DNA of 64,000 bases from Allobosea sp. (GTDB lineage Bacteria; Pseudomonadota; Alphaproteobacteria; Rhizobiales; Beijerinckiaceae), in assembly GCA_024231975.1 (NCBI GenBank), contig JAAEQB010000078.1, forward strand, positions 124,001 through 188,000, written 5' to 3'. Every line of letters starts with the position of its first letter. Position 1 is the first letter of the stretch. Positions 1 through 10,894 of this stretch are shown in pieces. A model generated the notes under the pieces. It saw nothing but the letters and a program-made list of their open reading frames with translations. It did not search any database and was not told where the DNA came from. The translations under genes were made by a program, and so were the position numbers.

Positions 1-119
1 GCTTCCTCCAGCGCGGCGGCATCATGGCTGCGCCGGTTCAGCGAATAGGCGGCACAGGCGAGCCCGAATGCGATCAAGCCCGCGACGAGGATGGCGGCGC
101 GGCGCGACCTCCTCAGCAT
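1..119 (-). CDS. N-terminus of a membrane-anchored or secreted protein (partial)
   Basis: The frame starts at an ATG preceded by GGAGG about 11 bases upstream and stays open to the window edge, showing only 39 residues. These are an Arg-rich head (MLRRSRR), a hydrophobic stretch at about residues 9-24, and then a polar part. This is the pattern of a signal anchor or an uncleaved signal peptide, so the rest of the protein probably lies in the periplasm. The family cannot be told from this piece. It reads in the same direction as the histidine kinase gene, about 80 bases beyond its stop, and could share its transcript. Confidence 0.55.
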   Translation of the reverse strand, partial: MLRRSRRAAILVAGLIAFGLACAAYSLNRRSHDAAALEE

Positions 120-199
120 CAGCGTGTCGACCTCCCGGCGGAACCTGCCGGCAAGACTAGCCGGTTTCGCGCCGCCTTACAGCGGGCGACTATCGCCGG

Positions 200-1297
200 C
201 TAGCCCTCCGCCAGCGCCGCAGTCGGCGCGTCGAGAGAGAGCACGATACCATCAGGCGCGAAATCGAGCCGCGCCGTGCCGCCGAGATAGCTGCCGAGCA
301 CCTTTTCGATCATCTGCGAGCCGAAGCCGCGCCGCCGCGGCGGCGTCACCGGCGGTCCGCCGCTTTCCTGCCAGCGGAAATGAAATTCGCCGCCCTGGTT
401 GCTCCAGGAGACGTCGACATGGCCGCCTTCCTGCGAGAGAGCGCCGTATTTCACTGCATTGGTCCCGAGCTCGTGCAGGGCCAGCGCCATCGCCAGCGCG
501 CATTTCGAGGACAGCGTCACGGAGGGGCCATCGACGGCGAGGCGCTCGCCCGAGCGATGCGGCGACAGCACGACCTCGACCAGTTGCCTGAGATCGGCGC
601 CGTGGCGGCTCGCCATCATCAGCACGTCCTGCGCCGCCGCCAGTGCCTGCAAGCGATCGGAAAGACGGCGCTTGACCATATCGAGCGGCTCGTCGACGCC
701 CCGCAGCGACTGGTTGACGATCCCCGAGACCATGGCGAGCAGGTTCTTGATACGGTGGTTCAATTCGCCCGCCAGCAGGCGATAGCGCTCCTCGCCGGCA
801 TGCATCTGCGTGATGTCGCGCGAGACCGAGAGGATCGCTTCGGGCTTGCCATCGGCTGCGATGATCGGCGAGACCTGGACATCCCAGTAGCGCGGATTGC
901 CGGCGGCGGTATCGGCCTGCCCCTGGAAGCGGTAGCTGTGGCCGGCTCTTGCCGCCGCCAGCGCCGCCTCGGCCTCCGCCTTGCTCGCGCCCTCCCAGAA
1001 CTGCATCCACGGACAGCCGCGGATCGCCTCGAAATCGGCGACCTCCATCACGCGTTGGCCGCCCTCGCTCATGAACTCGAGCGAGCCGTCGAGGCCGATC
1101 ACCTTGATGCAATCGTCCGACGCCGCCAGCACGGCGCGCAGGAAGCGGGCATCCTTGTCGAGCTGTGTCGGCACAGGCAGGGCCTTCGAGTCGGGGTGAA
1201 GACGAGACAGTTCGACCGCTAGCGCAGTGTCTGTCAAACGCGCATGTCTTTTGACAGGGTTGCGTGTCGTAGCTGCGTGAGACAGCGCACAGATCAT
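200..1297 (-). CDS. PAS-domain HWE-type sensor histidine kinase
   Basis: Probable cytoplasmic sensor kinase with no membrane segment. A PAS domain spans about residues 51-167 and is followed by an HWE-type kinase core. The phospho-acceptor motif ELNHRIKNLLAMV puts the histidine at about 181, the N-box reads HELGTNAVKYG (about 275-285), and the diagnostic WxE reads WQE (about 309-311), followed by a G-box with GFGSQMI. HWE kinases are common in Rhizobiales and often serve light, stress or general stress-response signalling; the stimulus here is unknown. No response regulator is adjacent. The start is uncertain: the frame also opens at a GTG at 1360, but neither site has a clear ribosome-binding site, so I chose the ATG that leaves room for the divergent glpR promoter. 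Confidence 0.85.
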   Translation of the reverse strand: MICALSHAATTRNPVKRHARLTDTALAVELSRLHPDSKALPVPTQLDKDARFLRAVLAASDDCIKVIGLDGSLEFMSEGGQRVMEVADFEAIRGCPWMQFWEGASKAEAEAALAAARAGHSYRFQGQADTAAGNPRYWDVQVSPIIAADGKPEAILSVSRDITQMHAGEERYRLLAGELNHRIKNLLAMVSGIVNQSLRGVDEPLDMVKRRLSDRLQALAAAQDVLMMASRHGADLRQLVEVVLSPHRSGERLAVDGPSVTLSSKCALAMALALHELGTNAVKYGALSQEGGHVDVSWSNQGGEFHFRWQESGGPPVTPPRRRGFGSQMIEKVLGSYLGGTARLDFAPDGIVLSLDAPTAALAEG

Positions 1298-1372
1298 TAG
1301 CCGCCGAATATCCGTCGGTTGACGCTGCCGGCCGGCGCGGTCAGCTTGGCGCCACGTCACAGGGAGCCGGAC

Positions 1373-2176
1373 ATGGAGAGCATCACGCCACGCCAGCGCG
1401 AGATCGTGGCGCTGGCCAGGGCGCAGGGACGCGTCAATGTCGAGGATCTCGCGGCGCGCTACGAGGTCAGCGCCCAGACCATCCGCAAGGACCTGAACCA
1501 GCTCTGCGACCAGCGCATCATGTCACGCGTGCACGGCGGCGCGGTGGTGGCCTCCGGCGTCGAGAACCTCGCCTATGAGGCACGCCGCTTCATCGCCCGC
1601 GACGAGAAGGCGGCGATCGGCCGGGCTGCGGCGGCGCTGATCCCGAACGAGGCCTCGCTGTTCATCAATATCGGCACCACCACCGAGGAGGTCGCGCGCG
1701 CGCTCGCCGACCATCACGGCCTGCTGGTCATCACCAACAACCTGCATGTCGCGACGCTGCTCTACCCACATGAGAACATCGAGGTGATCGTCGCCGGCGG
1801 GCCGGTCCGGCGCTCGGATGGCGGCGTGATCGGCGCCGCCGCCGTTGACCTGATCCGCCAGTTCAAGGTCGACTATGCGGTGATCGGCACCTCCGCCATC
1901 GACGAAGAGGGCGCGCTGCTCGATTTCGACTATCGCGAGGTTCGCGTCTCCCAGGCGATCATCGAGAATGCCAGGCAATGCCTGCTCGTCGCCGACAGCA
2001 CCAAGTTCGAGCGCTCCGCCCCGGTCCGCATCGGCCATCTGCGCGATGTCGACGTCTTCGTCACCGACCGGCTCGACCCGGCGCCCCTGCGCGAGCTCTG
2101 CCGCGGCGAGGGCATCAAGGTAGTCGAAACCGAAACGCTGATCGAGCATACGGCATACAGTCGAAGCGAAACCTGA
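1373..2176 (+). CDS. glpR: DeoR-family repressor of the glycerol-3-phosphate genes
   Basis: 267-residue DeoR-family regulator. An N-terminal winged helix-turn-helix (about residues 6-57, with VSAQTIRKDLNQL as recognition region) is followed by a sugar-phosphate-sensing domain of the ribose-5-phosphate isomerase-like fold (GTTTEEVARAL, later VGIxDST-type KFERSAPV). Position directly upstream of glpD and the Glp ABC transporter makes glycerol-3-phosphate the likely inducer. The ATG at 1373 is preferred over an upstream in-frame start at 1319 because it has AGGGAG just upstream and begins at the conserved domain. It probably also controls its own operon through the repeats just downstream of it. 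Confidence 0.85.
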   Translation: MESITPRQREIVALARAQGRVNVEDLAARYEVSAQTIRKDLNQLCDQRIMSRVHGGAVVASGVENLAYEARRFIARDEKAAIGRAAAALIPNEASLFINIGTTTEEVARALADHHGLLVITNNLHVATLLYPHENIEVIVAGGPVRRSDGGVIGAAAVDLIRQFKVDYAVIGTSAIDEEGALLDFDYREVRVSQAIIENARQCLLVADSTKFERSAPVRIGHLRDVDVFVTDRLDPAPLRELCRGEGIKVVETETLIEHTAYSRSET

Positions 2177-2179
2177 AAT

Positions 2180-2201
2180 TTTCGTTTTGACTTTCGTTTT
2201 G
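2180..2201 (+). promoter_or_regulatory. Direct repeat, candidate GlpR operator in front of glpD
   Basis: Two identical decamers TTTCGTTTTG at 2180-2189 and 2192-2201, 12 bases apart, lie in the 101-base gap between glpR and glpD. DeoR-family regulators commonly bind tandem T-rich, TTTCG-like repeats. Assignment to GlpR is inference from location and repeat type. Confidence 0.45.
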
Positions 2202-2277
2202 CCGTTGCGCGCAAAAAAATCACGCTCTACCGTGCGTTGAAGAGGCGGCCGAACGGGTTGCCTGCGGGAGGAAGCGT

Positions 2278-3813
2278 GTGACGGCTCCAGTGTTCGACAT
2301 CGCCATCATCGGCGGCGGCGTGAACGGCTGCGGCATTGCACGCGATGCGGCCGGTCGTGGCGCTTCGGTCGTGCTGTTCGAACAGTCGGACCTCGCAAGC
2401 GCGACGTCCTCGGCCTCGACCAAGCTGATCCATGGCGGGCTGCGCTATCTCGAGCACTACGAGTTCCGGCTGGTGCGCGAGGCGCTGACCGAGCGCGAGG
2501 TGATGTGGCGCGCCGCGCCGCACATCATCCGCCCCTTGCGCTTCGTGCTGCCGCACCATGCAGGCCTCAGGCCCTGGTGGATGCTGCGGCTCGGCCTCTT
2601 CCTTTACGACCATCTCGGCGGCCGTAAGCTGCTGCCGGCGACGCGCTCGCTCGACCTGAAGCGCGACGCCGCCGGAGAGCCGCTGCAGCCGCGCTTCGAC
2701 CGCGCCTTCGAATATTCCGACTGCTGGGTCGAGGATGCCCGCCTCGTCGTGCTCAATGCCCGCGATGCGGCCGAGCATGGCGCCAGGATCCTGCCGCGCA
2801 CCAAGGTCATCGGCGCGCGCCGCCAGGGCGATCTCTGGGTGGTCACGACCGAAGCTGCCGACGGCACGAAGGCGGAGACCAGCGCGCGCGTGCTCGTCAA
2901 CGCCGCCGGCCCCTGGGTCGCCGACGTGCTCAACGGCATCGTTGCCAGCAATCGCCCGGCCTCGGTGCGACTGGTCCAGGGCAGCCATATCGTCGTGCCG
3001 CGCCTGTTCGAGCACGATCGCTGCTACATCTTCCAGAACGCCGACGGCCGCATCATCTTCGCCATCCCCTATGAGGGCGACCTGACCCTGATCGGCACCA
3101 CCGACAAGGACTATGACGGCGATCCGGCCAAGGTCGCCGCCAGCGAGGACGAGATCGCCTATCTCTGCGCCGCGGCGAGCGAGTATTTCCGCAAGCCGAT
3201 CAAGCGCGAGGACGTGGTCTGGGCCTATTCCGGCGTGCGCCCACTCTATGACGACGGCGCCAGCAAGGCGCAGGAAGCGACGCGCGACTATGTGCTGACG
3301 CTGGACGAGCCGGCCGGCTCGGCGCCACTGCTCTCGGTCTTCGGCGGCAAGATCACCACCGCGCGCCGGCTGGCGGAAGCGGCGGTCGAGAAGCTGTCCG
3401 CCGCGGTTCCCGCCCTGCGCAAGCCGTCCTGGACGGCCACCGCGCATCTGCCCGGCGGCGATTTCCCGGTCGAGGATTTCGAGGGGCTGGTCGAGCGCAT
3501 CGCCGCCGCCCGCCCCTGGCTCGACCGCAAGCTGGCGCGTCGGCTCGCCCGCGCCTACGGCACCCGCGCCGAGACTCTGCTCGAAGGCGCCCAGGCGATG
3601 GCCGATCTCGGCCAGGTCTTCGGTGCCGATCTCACCGAGCGCGAGGTCGCCTGGCTGATGAGCCAGGAATGGGCTGCGAGAGCCGAGGACGTGCTGTTCC
3701 GGCGCAGCAAGCTCGGCCTGCGCTTCTCGCCCGAGCAGCGCCGGACGCTCGACGACTATATGGCGGCGAAGGCCTCGCCACCCGCTTCCGTCAGGATGGA
3801 GGCGCGCGGATGA
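2278..3813 (+). CDS. glpD: Glycerol-3-phosphate dehydrogenase (FAD-dependent)
   Basis: Oxidises sn-glycerol-3-phosphate to dihydroxyacetone phosphate and passes electrons to quinone at the inner membrane. 511 residues, close to the usual length of about 500. The N-terminal FAD-binding dinucleotide motif GGGVNG is at residues 12-17, followed by the family signature ATSSASTKLIHGGLRYLE and a C-terminal DAO_C region. Translation starts at a GTG with GGGAGG just upstream. The stop overlaps the glpS start (ATGA), so dehydrogenase and importer are translationally coupled, which couples uptake to oxidation. Confidence 0.95.
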   Translation: MTAPVFDIAIIGGGVNGCGIARDAAGRGASVVLFEQSDLASATSSASTKLIHGGLRYLEHYEFRLVREALTEREVMWRAAPHIIRPLRFVLPHHAGLRPWWMLRLGLFLYDHLGGRKLLPATRSLDLKRDAAGEPLQPRFDRAFEYSDCWVEDARLVVLNARDAAEHGARILPRTKVIGARRQGDLWVVTTEAADGTKAETSARVLVNAAGPWVADVLNGIVASNRPASVRLVQGSHIVVPRLFEHDRCYIFQNADGRIIFAIPYEGDLTLIGTTDKDYDGDPAKVAASEDEIAYLCAAASEYFRKPIKREDVVWAYSGVRPLYDDGASKAQEATRDYVLTLDEPAGSAPLLSVFGGKITTARRLAEAAVEKLSAAVPALRKPSWTATAHLPGGDFPVEDFEGLVERIAAARPWLDRKLARRLARAYGTRAETLLEGAQAMADLGQVFGADLTEREVAWLMSQEWAARAEDVLFRRSKLGLRFSPEQRRTLDDYMAAKASPPASVRMEARG

Positions 3814-4895
3814 GCCTGACTCTCGACAGTCTCAGCCTGACGCGCGGCGCGCAGACCCTGCTCGCCGACATCTCGCTGACGCTGGAGAGGGGCTCGCTCA
3901 ACGTGCTGCTCGGCGCGACGCTCGCCGGCAAGACCTCGCTGATGCGCCTGATGGCCGGGCTCGATGCACCGAGCAGCGGCAAGGTCCTGGTCGAGGGCCG
4001 CGACGTCACCGGACTGCCGGTGCAGAAGCGCAATGTCGCGATGGTCTACCAGCAGTTCATCAACTACCCGGCGCTGTCGGTCTACGAGAACATCGCCTCG
4101 CCCCTGCGCGTTGCCGGCCTGCCGGCGAGCGAGATCGAGGCGCGAGTGAAAAGCGCCGCGGCCTTACTGCGGCTCGAGCCCTATCTCCAGCGCAAGCCGC
4201 TCGAACTCTCCGGCGGCCAGCAGCAGCGTACCGCGATCGCCCGCGCGCTGGTGAAGCGGGCAGAGCTCGTGCTGCTCGACGAGCCGCTCGCCAATCTCGA
4301 CTACAAATTACGCGAGGAATTGCGCGAGGAATTGCCGCGCATCTTCGCCGAATCCGGCGCGATCTTCGTCTATGCCACCACCGAGCCGAGCGAAGCGCTG
4401 CTGCTCGGCGGCAATACCGCGACGCTGTTCCAGGGACGGGTGACGCAGTTCGGGCCGACCGCCCAAGTCTACCGCCAGCCTGACGATCTCGTCACCGCGC
4501 AGGTCTTCTCCGACCCGCCGCTCAACACGCTTTCCGGCACCAAGCAGGGCGGCGAGGTCTGGCTCTCGACCGGCCAGAGCATCCCGGCGACCGGTGCCTT
4601 CGCCGGCGTGCCCGACGGGCCCTATACGATCGGCTTCCGCGCCCATCATCTCGCGCTCGATGCACTGCCGGCGCCGGCCATCGAACTTCAGGCGAATGTC
4701 TCGGTCTCCGAGATCACCGGTTCGGAATCCTTCGTCCATCTCGATGTCGGCGAGCACCGCCTGATCGCGCTGGTGCCGGGCGTGCGGCGCCTGGAGCCGA
4801 ATGCTGCCGCCGCGGCCTGGCTCGATCCCGCCCGCATCTTCCTGTTCGACGCCACCGGCCGGTTGGCGGCGGCGGCTCCGGCAAAGGCGGCGTGA
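3810..4895 (+). CDS. glpS: Glycerol-3-phosphate ABC transporter ATP-binding protein GlpS
   Basis: One of two ATPases of the rhizobial-type G3P importer. 361 residues. Walker A is GATLAGKTS (35-43), which fits GxxxxGK[ST] but lacks the usual PSGCG. The signature is a canonical LSGGQQQR, Walker B is ELVLLDEPLANLD, and a C-terminal TOBE-like regulatory domain follows. The start is the ATG overlapping the glpD stop. It should pair with GlpT under the GlpP/GlpQ channel. The frame is also open upstream inside glpD, but the overlap start is the natural one. Confidence 0.92.
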   Translation: MSLTLDSLSLTRGAQTLLADISLTLERGSLNVLLGATLAGKTSLMRLMAGLDAPSSGKVLVEGRDVTGLPVQKRNVAMVYQQFINYPALSVYENIASPLRVAGLPASEIEARVKSAAALLRLEPYLQRKPLELSGGQQQRTAIARALVKRAELVLLDEPLANLDYKLREELREELPRIFAESGAIFVYATTEPSEALLLGGNTATLFQGRVTQFGPTAQVYRQPDDLVTAQVFSDPPLNTLSGTKQGGEVWLSTGQSIPATGAFAGVPDGPYTIGFRAHHLALDALPAPAIELQANVSVSEITGSESFVHLDVGEHRLIALVPGVRRLEPNAAAAAWLDPARIFLFDATGRLAAAAPAKAA

Positions 4896-4896
4896 G

Positions 4897-5991
4897 ATGG
4901 CCAGGATCACGCTCGACAAGCTGGCCCATTCCTACAAGCCCAATCCGCAGGGATCGCAGGACTATGCGCTGCGCGAGGTCGACCATGTCTGGCGCCAGGG
5001 CGGCGCTTATGCCCTGCTCGGCCCCTCCGGCTGCGGCAAGACCACGCTGCTCAACATCATCTCCGGCCTCGTCGTGCCGACGCGCGGGCGCATCCTGTTC
5101 GACGACAAGGATGTGACGCAACTGCCGACCGAGGCCCGCAACATCGCCCAGGTCTTCCAGTTCCCGGTCGTCTACGACACGATGACGGTGCGCGAGAACC
5201 TCGCCTTCCCCTTGAAGAACCGCGGCGTTCCGCGGGCGCAGATCGATGCTCGCGTCGCCGAGATCGCCGGCCTGCTCGATCTGACTTCGGCGCTCGACCG
5301 CAAGGCGAGCCGGCTCGGCGCCGACGCCAAGCAGAAGATCTCGCTCGGGCGCGGGCTTGTCAGGCCCGACGTTGCGGCGATCCTGTTCGACGAGCCGCTG
5401 ACCGTCATCGACCCGCATCTGAAATGGCAGCTGCGCTCGATGCTGAAGGAACTGCACCGCAAGCTCGACCTCACCATGATCTATGTCACCCACGACCAGA
5501 CGGAGGCGCTGACCTTCGCCGACACGGTGGTGGTGATGCACGACGGCGGCGTGGTGCAGACCGGTACGCCCGAGGAGCTGTTCCAGCACCCGGCCCACAC
5601 CTTCGTCGGCCATTTCATCGGCTCGCCCGGCATGAACGTGCTGCCCTGCAAGGTCGAGGGCGCGCGGGCCAGTCTCGCCGGGCAGGAGATCACGCTGACG
5701 CGGCACTATCCCGCCCTCGCCGGCAAGGTCGAGCTCGGCATCCGTCCGGAATATGCGACGCTTGCGCCGCGCGGCGCTGGCCTGCCGGTCAGGATCGCCA
5801 GGATCGACGACATCGGCCGCGCCCGCATCGCCCGCGTCGAGCTCGATGGCCTCAAACTCGCCGCCAGCGTGCCTGAGGGCGCCAGCTTCGACGGCGATCA
5901 GGCGGCGCTCGCACTGCAAGCCGGCCAGATCCACATCTACAGCGACGGGCATCTGGTGAAGGGGCAAGCGCTCCCGGGAGGCCAGCCATGA
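4897..5991 (+). CDS. glpT: Glycerol-3-phosphate ABC transporter ATP-binding protein GlpT
   Basis: Second ATPase of the importer (not the unrelated E. coli antiporter of the same name). 364 residues with a textbook Walker A GPSGCGKTT (about 42-50), Walker B AAILFDEPLTVID, and a C-terminal TOBE-type domain. The ABC signature is degenerate: LGADAKQKISLGRG stands where LSGGQ is expected. GlpS keeps a normal signature, so a GlpS-GlpT dimer would have two unequal ATP sites. The start lies one base after the glpS stop, and the stop overlaps the glpP start. Confidence 0.92.
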   Translation: MARITLDKLAHSYKPNPQGSQDYALREVDHVWRQGGAYALLGPSGCGKTTLLNIISGLVVPTRGRILFDDKDVTQLPTEARNIAQVFQFPVVYDTMTVRENLAFPLKNRGVPRAQIDARVAEIAGLLDLTSALDRKASRLGADAKQKISLGRGLVRPDVAAILFDEPLTVIDPHLKWQLRSMLKELHRKLDLTMIYVTHDQTEALTFADTVVVMHDGGVVQTGTPEELFQHPAHTFVGHFIGSPGMNVLPCKVEGARASLAGQEITLTRHYPALAGKVELGIRPEYATLAPRGAGLPVRIARIDDIGRARIARVELDGLKLAASVPEGASFDGDQAALALQAGQIHIYSDGHLVKGQALPGGQP

Positions 5992-6886
5992 AGCCGGTCA
6001 ACCAGAAAGCCTGGCTGCTCGTCCTGCCGGTGCTGCTGATCGTCGCCTTCTCGGCGGTGATCCCGCTGATGACGGTGGTCAACTATTCCGTCCAGGATTC
6101 CTTCGGCAACAACCAGTTCTTCTGGAACGGCGTCGGCTGGTTCGCCGAACTGCTCGATCCCAAGAGCGATCTCGGCTCGCGCTTCTACGACTCGCTCTGG
6201 CGCAACCTCGCCTTCTCCGCGATCATCCTCGCCATCGAGATTCCGCTCGGCATACTGGTGGCGCTGTCGATGCCGCGCCAGGGCTGGACGGTGTCGGCGA
6301 CCCTCGTCCTGATGGCGCTGCCGCTGCTGATCCCGTGGAACGTCGTCGGTACGATCTGGCAGATCTTCGCGCGCGGCGACATCGGCCTGTTCGGCGCCGC
6401 CGTGAACGCGCTCGGCATCGACTATAACTATGTCGCCAACCCGGTCGCGGCCTGGTTCACCATCGTCGTGATGGATGTCTGGCACTGGACCTCGCTGGTC
6501 GCGCTACTCTGCTATGCCGGCCTGAAGTCGATCCCCGACGCCTATTACCAGGCGGCGCGCATCGACGGCGCCTCGCGCTGGGCGGTGTTCCGCACCATCC
6601 AATTGCCGAAGATGAACCGCGTGCTTCTGATCGCCGTGCTGCTGCGCTTCATGGACTCGTTCATGATCTACACCGAGCCCTTCGTCGTCACCGGCGGCGG
6701 CCCCGGCAATTCGACGACCTTCCTGTCGATCGAGCTGGTGAAGCTCGCACTCGGCCAGTTCGACCTCGGCAAGGCGGCAGCGCTCTCGATCGTCTACAAC
6801 CTGATCATCCTCGCCGTCTGCTGGGTCTTCTACACGGTGATGACCACCGCCGATGCGCGGGCCGACAGCGAAGCAAGGAGGGGCTG

Positions 6887-6887
<1 letters not shown>
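5988..6887 (+). CDS. glpP: Glycerol-3-phosphate ABC transporter permease GlpP
   Basis: Inner-membrane permease of the MalF/UgpA type, 299 residues, with six predicted hydrophobic segments. The EAA loop, which docks to the ATPases, is DAYYQAARIDGASRWAVF. The N-terminus (KAWLLVLPVLLIVAFSAVIPLM) is a typical first transmembrane helix. It overlaps glpT by four bases and glpQ by one base, consistent with one polycistronic mRNA. Confidence 0.92.
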
Positions 6888-7683
<796 letters not shown>

Positions 7684-7684
<1 letters not shown>

Positions 7685-7962
7685 TGGAACTCGCCTGGAT
7701 GGCCTGGACCTGGCAGACCGGCGTCTTCTTCGCCGGCATCGCCAGCCTGCTCCTGATCCTGACCCTGCTCGCCATCTTCCGGCCCGAGACCGAGCGGGTC
7801 GGCGTGCTGGGGATCGCCACCACCCGCGGCGACCGGCTCTTCATATCGCTGCTCGGCAGCGCCTTCATTCACCTCGCCTGGCTCGGGATCGTCGGCCAGC
7901 CGCTGTGGTGGGCATCCGGCCTTGCGCTCCTCTATGCCGCAGCGGTGTTCCGCTTCGTCTAG
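7684..7962 (+). CDS. glpU: Small membrane protein of the G3P transporter locus (DUF2160-like)
   Basis: 92 residues with about three hydrophobic segments (WQTGVFFAGIASLLLILTLL, then LFISLLGSAFIHLAWLGIV and a C-terminal helix). Small proteins of this kind sit between permease and binding-protein genes in rhizobial glp operons and are annotated DUF2160; their exact role is unknown. It overlaps glpQ by one base, and a 77-base gap separates it from glpV. Confidence 0.8.
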
Positions 7963-8039
7963 AGGACTGGGCCCAACAACAAGAAACGACCGACCCGGAC
8001 GAACGGGCGGCCCCACAAGGGAAACGTCGGAGGACAACG

Positions 8040-9797
<1,758 letters not shown>

Positions 9798-9827
9798 GCC
9801 CCCTCCTCCCGGCTCAACAGCGCGAAA

Positions 9828-9861
9828 GGGGCGCGGCAGCAATGCCGCGCCCCCGATTTTT
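9828..9861 (+). terminator. Rho-independent terminator of the glp operon
   Basis: Perfect 11-bp stem GGGGCGCGGCA / TGCCGCGCCCC with a four-base loop (GCAA), followed three bases later by a run of five T. It lies 30 bases after the glpV stop and before the convergent VOC gene. Confidence 0.85.
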
Positions 9862-9890
9862 GGGCGTCTCTATCGACAGCCCGCCGGTAG

Positions 9891-10295
9891 CTATGACTGC
9901 ACGGCGCTCGGGTCCATCCACATGACGCCCCAGGCGTGGCCGTCCAGATCCAGGAAGCTGTGGTCGTACATGAAGCCGTAATCCTGCGGCTCGTCGGTGG
10001 TGGTGCCGCCGGCGGCGAGCGCAGCCGCGACCGTCGCATCGACCGCCTCGCGGCTTTCGCGCGAGAGCGTGAGCAGGACCTGCAGCACCTGGCTGGTGTC
10101 GGCGATCGGCTTCGGCGAGAAGCTTTTGAACTTCTCACGGGTCAGCAGCATCACGAAGATGGTGTCGCTGACCACCATGCAGGCGGCGGTGTCGTCGGTG
10201 AACTGCGGGTTGAAGGAGAAGCCGAGCGCCTTGAAGAAGGTCTTCGACTTGTCGAGGTCCTTCACCGGCAGGTTGACGAAGATCATCTGGGGCAT
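9891..10295 (-). CDS. VOC-superfamily (glyoxalase/PhnB-like) protein
   Basis: 134 residues forming one vicinal-oxygen-chelate module pair: an N-terminal half starting MPQMIFVNLPVKDLDKSKTF and a C-terminal half ending SFLDLDGHAWGVMWMD, which carries the usual late metal-ligand region. Such proteins include lyases, resistance proteins and many of unknown substrate; no specific reaction can be named. The start at MPQMIF is chosen because the family begins there; an upstream in-frame ATG would add 14 unlikely residues. It is transcribed in the same direction as the MarR gene 66 bases upstream. Confidence 0.8.
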   Translation of the reverse strand: MPQMIFVNLPVKDLDKSKTFFKALGFSFNPQFTDDTAACMVVSDTIFVMLLTREKFKSFSPKPIADTSQVLQVLLTLSRESREAVDATVAAALAAGGTTTDEPQDYGFMYDHSFLDLDGHAWGVMWMDPSAVQS

Positions 10296-10361
10296 TGCGT
10301 GCTCCTCGGGTCGGATCATCTGTCGGAAGGCCGGCAACTGGGCCGGGACGATATGGCAGGG

Positions 10362-10826
10362 CTATGTCACGGCCTGCAGCGCCTGCCTGAGCCTGGCCGG
10401 TTCGAAATCGCCGAGGCGGGCATCGACCGCATCATGCGTGCGCTGCCAGATCGGCATGGCCTTGGCGAGCAGCTCAATTCCCTCCGGCGTAATTGCCAGG
10501 AGCCGGCTGCGGCGGTCCTTCTCGCCGGCGGTCACGACGACGAGGCCGCGGCGTTCCAGCGGCTTCAGCGCCGCGGTCAGCGTCGTCCGGTCCATGCCCA
10601 GCAGGTTGGCGACCGGGCCGATCGGCGGCGGTTCCGGCCGGTTCAGCGACATCAGGAGGGAGAATTGCTGATTGGTCAGGTCGACCGGGCGCAGTGCCTC
10701 GTCGAACAATCGCGCCAGCGAGCGCGCCGCGCGCTGGACATGCAGGCACAGGCAATGGTCGCGCACATGCAGCGTCGTAGCGAAGGGGACGAGGGATTCG
10801 AGCGGGGCTTGCAGTGATTTTGACAT
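10362..10826 (-). CDS. MarR-family transcriptional regulator
   Basis: 154 residues with a winged helix-turn-helix: LTNQQFSLLMSL leads into MDRTTLTAALKPLERRGLV, followed by the wing GEKDRRSRLLAIT. MarR proteins are dimeric, usually ligand- or redox-responsive repressors. Several Cys/His residues lie near the N-terminus (HVRDHCLCLHVQR), which could allow redox sensing, but this is speculation. A perfect 12-bp palindrome sits 12 bases upstream of its start, between it and the divergent DUF899 gene, which is its likely target. Confidence 0.88.
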   Translation of the reverse strand: MSKSLQAPLESLVPFATTLHVRDHCLCLHVQRAARSLARLFDEALRPVDLTNQQFSLLMSLNRPEPPPIGPVANLLGMDRTTLTAALKPLERRGLVVVTAGEKDRRSRLLAITPEGIELLAKAMPIWQRTHDAVDARLGDFEPARLRQALQAVT

Positions 10827-10837
10827 CGTTCAGATAT

Positions 10838-10849
10838 GTTGATATCAAC
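10838..10849. promoter_or_regulatory. Perfect palindrome, candidate MarR operator
   Basis: GTTGATATCAAC is its own reverse complement and lies in the 68-base divergent region between the marR-like gene and the DUF899 gene. Size and place fit a MarR dimer site acting on both promoters. The link to this regulator is inference. Confidence 0.5.
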
Positions 10850-10894
10850 TCATCAAGAATAGGCTGAAGGGCTGGGTGCTGCAAGGAGGCGGTG

